Shown here: in pieces, positions 15,143 to 64,000 of the stretch | Layout of the letters: the number at the start of each line of letters is the position of its first letter | How positions within the stretch are numbered: position 1 is the first letter of the stretch | Assembly: GCF_000247815.1 (NCBI RefSeq) | Contig: NC_021677.1 | Span: 38,507,717 to 38,571,716, forward strand | Length of the DNA stretch: 64,000 nt | Reading direction: 5' to 3' | Source: Ficedula albicollis | Taxonomy: Eukaryota > Chordata > Aves > Passeriformes > Muscicapidae | Notes under the pieces: model-generated | What the model was told of the DNA's origin: nothing | Seen by the model: the letters and a program-made list of their open reading frames with translations, nothing else | Database searches by the model: none | Translations under genes and position numbers: made by a program

Positions 15143-64000
<48,858 letters not shown>

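Overview
This window is animal nuclear DNA and almost certainly avian. It carries CR1 retrotransposon fragments (39366-39720 sense, 52076-52412 antisense, 6194-6290 antisense), a degraded endogenous retrovirus, long AT-rich introns with GT-AG splice sites, and no prokaryotic gene organisation. I cannot fix the species; a songbird-like genome is plausible.

The only protein-coding gene I can support is RALGAPA1 (GARNL1/TULIP1), the alpha-1 catalytic subunit of the Ral GTPase-activating complex. It lies on the minus strand and its last seven coding exons fill the right three quarters of the window: 64000-63984 (partial), 63036-62913, 61241-61086, 50234-50076, 48403-48276, 27050-26926 and 15297-15143. 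All six introns have GT-AG ends and all phases agree. The joined reading frame is 864 nt, 287 residues plus stop. It covers most of the C-terminal Rap-GAP domain, including the [10 protein letters not shown] asparagine-thumb motif, and a basic, serine-rich alternative C-terminal tail. A 3' UTR follows to a probable poly(A) signal at 13948-13953.

Layout from left to right: 1-8.5 kb is intergenic, with a 130-bp tandem duplication, a 310-bp AGAAT microsatellite and a CR1 scrap. From 8.5 to 13 kb is a GC-rich island with a 53-bp higher-order minisatellite and two pure G tracts of 78 and 2530 bases. The larger tract is probably not real sequence. It occupies the place where mammals carry the single-exon zinc-finger gene INSM2, convergent with the 3' end of RALGAPA1. 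From 13.9 to 64 kb is the 3' end of RALGAPA1.

The RALGAPA1 introns hold the remaining features. The last intron contains a retrovirus at 18040-21305 with both LTRs, a tRNA-Lys-like primer binding site, a broken integrase and an RNase H segment that reads on the opposite strand. The 21-kb intron contains a 1154-bp-period near-identical tandem duplication (43377-45563). At least nine further two-copy tandem duplications with periods of 26-94 bp are scattered through the introns.

I found no bacterial, phage or defence system, no CRISPR array and no RNA gene. The best leads are the poly-G tract that may hide INSM2, the rearranged retrovirus and the dense set of young tandem duplications.
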